14,099 nucleotides of DNA from Candidatus Nitrosopolaris rasttigaisensis (lineage in GTDB: Archaea > Thermoproteota > Nitrososphaeria > Nitrososphaerales > Nitrososphaeraceae). The stretch spans positions 1 to 14,099 of the forward strand of contig CAKOFP010000195.1 in assembly GCA_933226995.1 (NCBI GenBank), given 5' to 3'. The notes under the pieces were generated by a model, which had not been told where the DNA came from, searched no databases, and saw only the letters and a list, made by a program, of their open reading frames with translations. Positions 12,830 through 14,099 of the stretch are shown here, in pieces (within the stretch, counting starts at the first letter, position 1; every line of letters starts with the position of its first letter). The position numbers and the translations under genes are program-made.

Positions 12830-13882
12830 ATGAAGAATTTTTTGAAAGATTCCAACTTTAACAAATTAGCTATGTTGAGTACAATCTCGGTAAGTACATT
12901 GTTGATGATATTATCTGGAACAGCAAGTTTTGTCTCAAATAACTATTATACAGTATATGCGGCTGCACAGAATGTAACAAAGACCACCTCGTCATCATTG
13001 ACAGGAGACAGCGCTGGCGGTAGTAATGGTGGAGGAGGCTCCCAACAGGCAAGCACTGCCCATTGTGATAGGCCTGGATTTCCATCTTGTGCTAGTTTAG
13101 GCTCCCAAGCTGGGAAGAGCGCTCCTGGAACTAGCTGTCCTCCTGGTCATAGCCAGGCATTTTGTAATGCATATACGGTAGCAGCTGGAGGTCCAACTAT
13201 TAATAACAACAATCCAGGGGTGTCTTCTCAACAAGAAGCTGCACATTGCGATCAGCCTGGATATCCATCTTGCTACAGTTTAGGCTACCAAGCTGGAAAG
13301 AACCATCTTGGAGCTAGTTGTCCTGGTGGCCACAGCGCAAAATATTGTGTTGGGTGGAATGCAGGAGCAGGAAATACGACACATTGCGATCAACCGGCGT
13401 GGCCTAGCTGTTATACTTTAGGCTATCAAGCCGGAACGAATGCCCTCGGGACTAGTTGTCCAACAGGTCATAGCCAGGCATTTTGTAACGGATATGAATA
13501 CGGAAGTGGTGGTAATGGACGAGCGTATGTACAGGGAGTTACTGATCCCACACATTGCGGTCAGCCAGGATTTCCCGCTTGCTATGACGTAGGAAATCAT
13601 GATGGATACAATAATGCAGTAAATGAACACCACCTATTCAATAATTCATGTCCCTTAGGACATTCTAAGACGTTCTGTAATGGATATGTACCTGGGTACA
13701 ACCGAGGAGTATCATACAATCTAGGTTATTCACGGGGTGTCAACAATTCTAATCATGATTGGGAGTCAAGTAGTCAAGATATACATGCATTTAACTACGA
13801 TTGCCCAAGCACACATTCAAAGGATTTCTGTAATGGATATACTGACGGGTATGGTGACGGAGTGCATGATATACTCGGGTAG
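12830..13882 (+). CDS. Secreted Cys-rich repeat protein
   Basis: 350 residues from ATG 12830; the frame is open further up, but residues from 12830 form a proper signal peptide (basic start, hydrophobic core about 13-30, likely cleavage after VYAAA near 46) and a TATA box fits. After a Ser/Gly-rich spacer come four modules (about 78-118, 139-176, 185-226, 242-286). Each has four cysteines in the pattern HC-x2-P-x-[FYW]-P-[SA]-C ... SCP-x-GHS-x2-[FY]-C, with cysteines at 79/87/103/112, 140/148/164/173, 186/194/210/219 and 243/251/274/283. Module 4 has a longer middle. A fifth, C-terminal half-module keeps only the second Cys pair (325, 334). All 18 cysteines can pair, suggesting disulphide-stapled domains at the cell surface or outside. 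I associate such modules with secreted proteins of Nitrososphaeria; molecular role unknown. Confidence 0.88.
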   Translation: MKNFLKDSNFNKLAMLSTISVSTLLMILSGTASFVSNNYYTVYAAAQNVTKTTSSSLTGDSAGGSNGGGGSQQASTAHCDRPGFPSCASLGSQAGKSAPGTSCPPGHSQAFCNAYTVAAGGPTINNNNPGVSSQQEAAHCDQPGYPSCYSLGYQAGKNHLGASCPGGHSAKYCVGWNAGAGNTTHCDQPAWPSCYTLGYQAGTNALGTSCPTGHSQAFCNGYEYGSGGNGRAYVQGVTDPTHCGQPGFPACYDVGNHDGYNNAVNEHHLFNNSCPLGHSKTFCNGYVPGYNRGVSYNLGYSRGVNNSNHDWESSSQDIHAFNYDCPSTHSKDFCNGYTDGYGDGVHDILG

Positions 13883-13958
13883 TCCTCCCCCACTACTCGA
13901 GTCTAGTATCTTTCATGATTCACCGCCGCACTTATTGATTGTCAGCTGGATGTACCCT
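13883..13958. other. Short gap between convergent genes
   Basis: Seventy-six bases with no gene or clear terminator hairpin. Confidence 0.3.
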
Positions 13959-14069
13959 TCAGTGTTGCCTCTCCATAAGCTCGTGGCCAGTCGAATCGAT
14001 ATGCTCTTTCGCCATTTGCATATCAATAAACTCCTTGTTACATGGAAGGCAATGATACGTTACCTTCAT
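13959..14069 (-). CDS. C2H2-type zinc-finger microprotein, 36 residues
   Basis: ATG at 14067-14069, TGA at 13959-13961. The sequence begins MKVTYHCLPCNKEF and has C7, C10, H23 and H29, i.e. CX2C-X12-H-X5-H with the aromatic and hydrophobic residues of a classical zinc finger (Y5, F14, M19) and the terminal STGHELM. A single finger of this size is a complete folded domain. Small archaeal proteins of this kind exist and may bind nucleic acid or other proteins. It is convergent with the secreted Cys-repeat gene; its promoter lies at or beyond the window edge, so regulation cannot be judged. It is easily missed because of its length. Confidence 0.72.
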   Translation of the reverse strand: MKVTYHCLPCNKEFIDMQMAKEHIDSTGHELMERQH

Positions 14070-14099
14070 GAAAGAAAACTGTGCATCAAACTAAAAAAG

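Noticed and set aside
1..14099. CRISPR array, rRNA or intact insertion sequence
   Set aside because: No regularly spaced direct repeats, no rRNA-like conserved stretches, and no transposase or terminal inverted repeats were seen on either strand.

Overview
The window looks like chromosomal DNA of an ammonia-oxidising archaeon of the class Nitrososphaeria (Nitrososphaera/Nitrosocosmicus type). This is inferred from the AT-rich composition with long non-coding gaps, a tRNA-Ser gene interrupted by archaeal-type introns, AT-rich TATA boxes at leaderless distances instead of strong Shine-Dalgarno sites, a membrane histidine kinase with several stand-alone receiver proteins, and a secreted Cys-rich repeat protein of a kind I associate with this group. 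No 16S rRNA or amo gene is present, so the assignment is not proven.

Left part (1-4.0 kb): an FMN-binding pyridoxamine-phosphate-oxidase-like protein, then a gene-poor stretch with small uncharacterised proteins. One of these carries a 22-residue tandem duplication. A decayed large terminase subunit (viral DNA packaging) lies at 1640-2122. A tRNA-Ser(CGA) gene follows at 3609-3736. It seems to carry two introns, one at the canonical 37/38 site and one in the D-loop, and a terminator-like hairpin lies behind it.

Signalling block (4.1-8.6 kb): a leftward cluster of one double-Cache membrane histidine kinase followed by three single-domain receiver proteins, with a fourth receiver gene divergent on its right. 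Between the second and third receivers lies the fossil C-terminus of another histidine kinase. The second and third receivers share an 82-bp block that is almost identical. The block therefore looks assembled by duplication, gene conversion and kinase loss. The surviving kinase would sense an extracellular ligand and phosphorylate one or more of the receivers. None has an output domain, so signalling must end in protein-protein contact or phosphotransfer.

Right part (8.7-14.1 kb): a possible winged-helix protein faces away from a zinc-ribbon plus PIN-like protein (candidate RNase). Next come a nine-repeat TPR scaffold, a ~590-bp gap, two small hypothetical genes, and a secreted protein with repeated four-Cys modules. 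That secreted gene appears to share one TATA element with a small divergent gene. A 36-residue C2H2 zinc-finger microprotein lies at the right edge.

The most notable points are the two fossils (terminase and kinase), the doubly interrupted tRNA, the zinc-ribbon/PIN-like protein, the Cys-module secreted protein and the receiver array. I see no CRISPR array, rRNA, intact insertion sequence or integrase.
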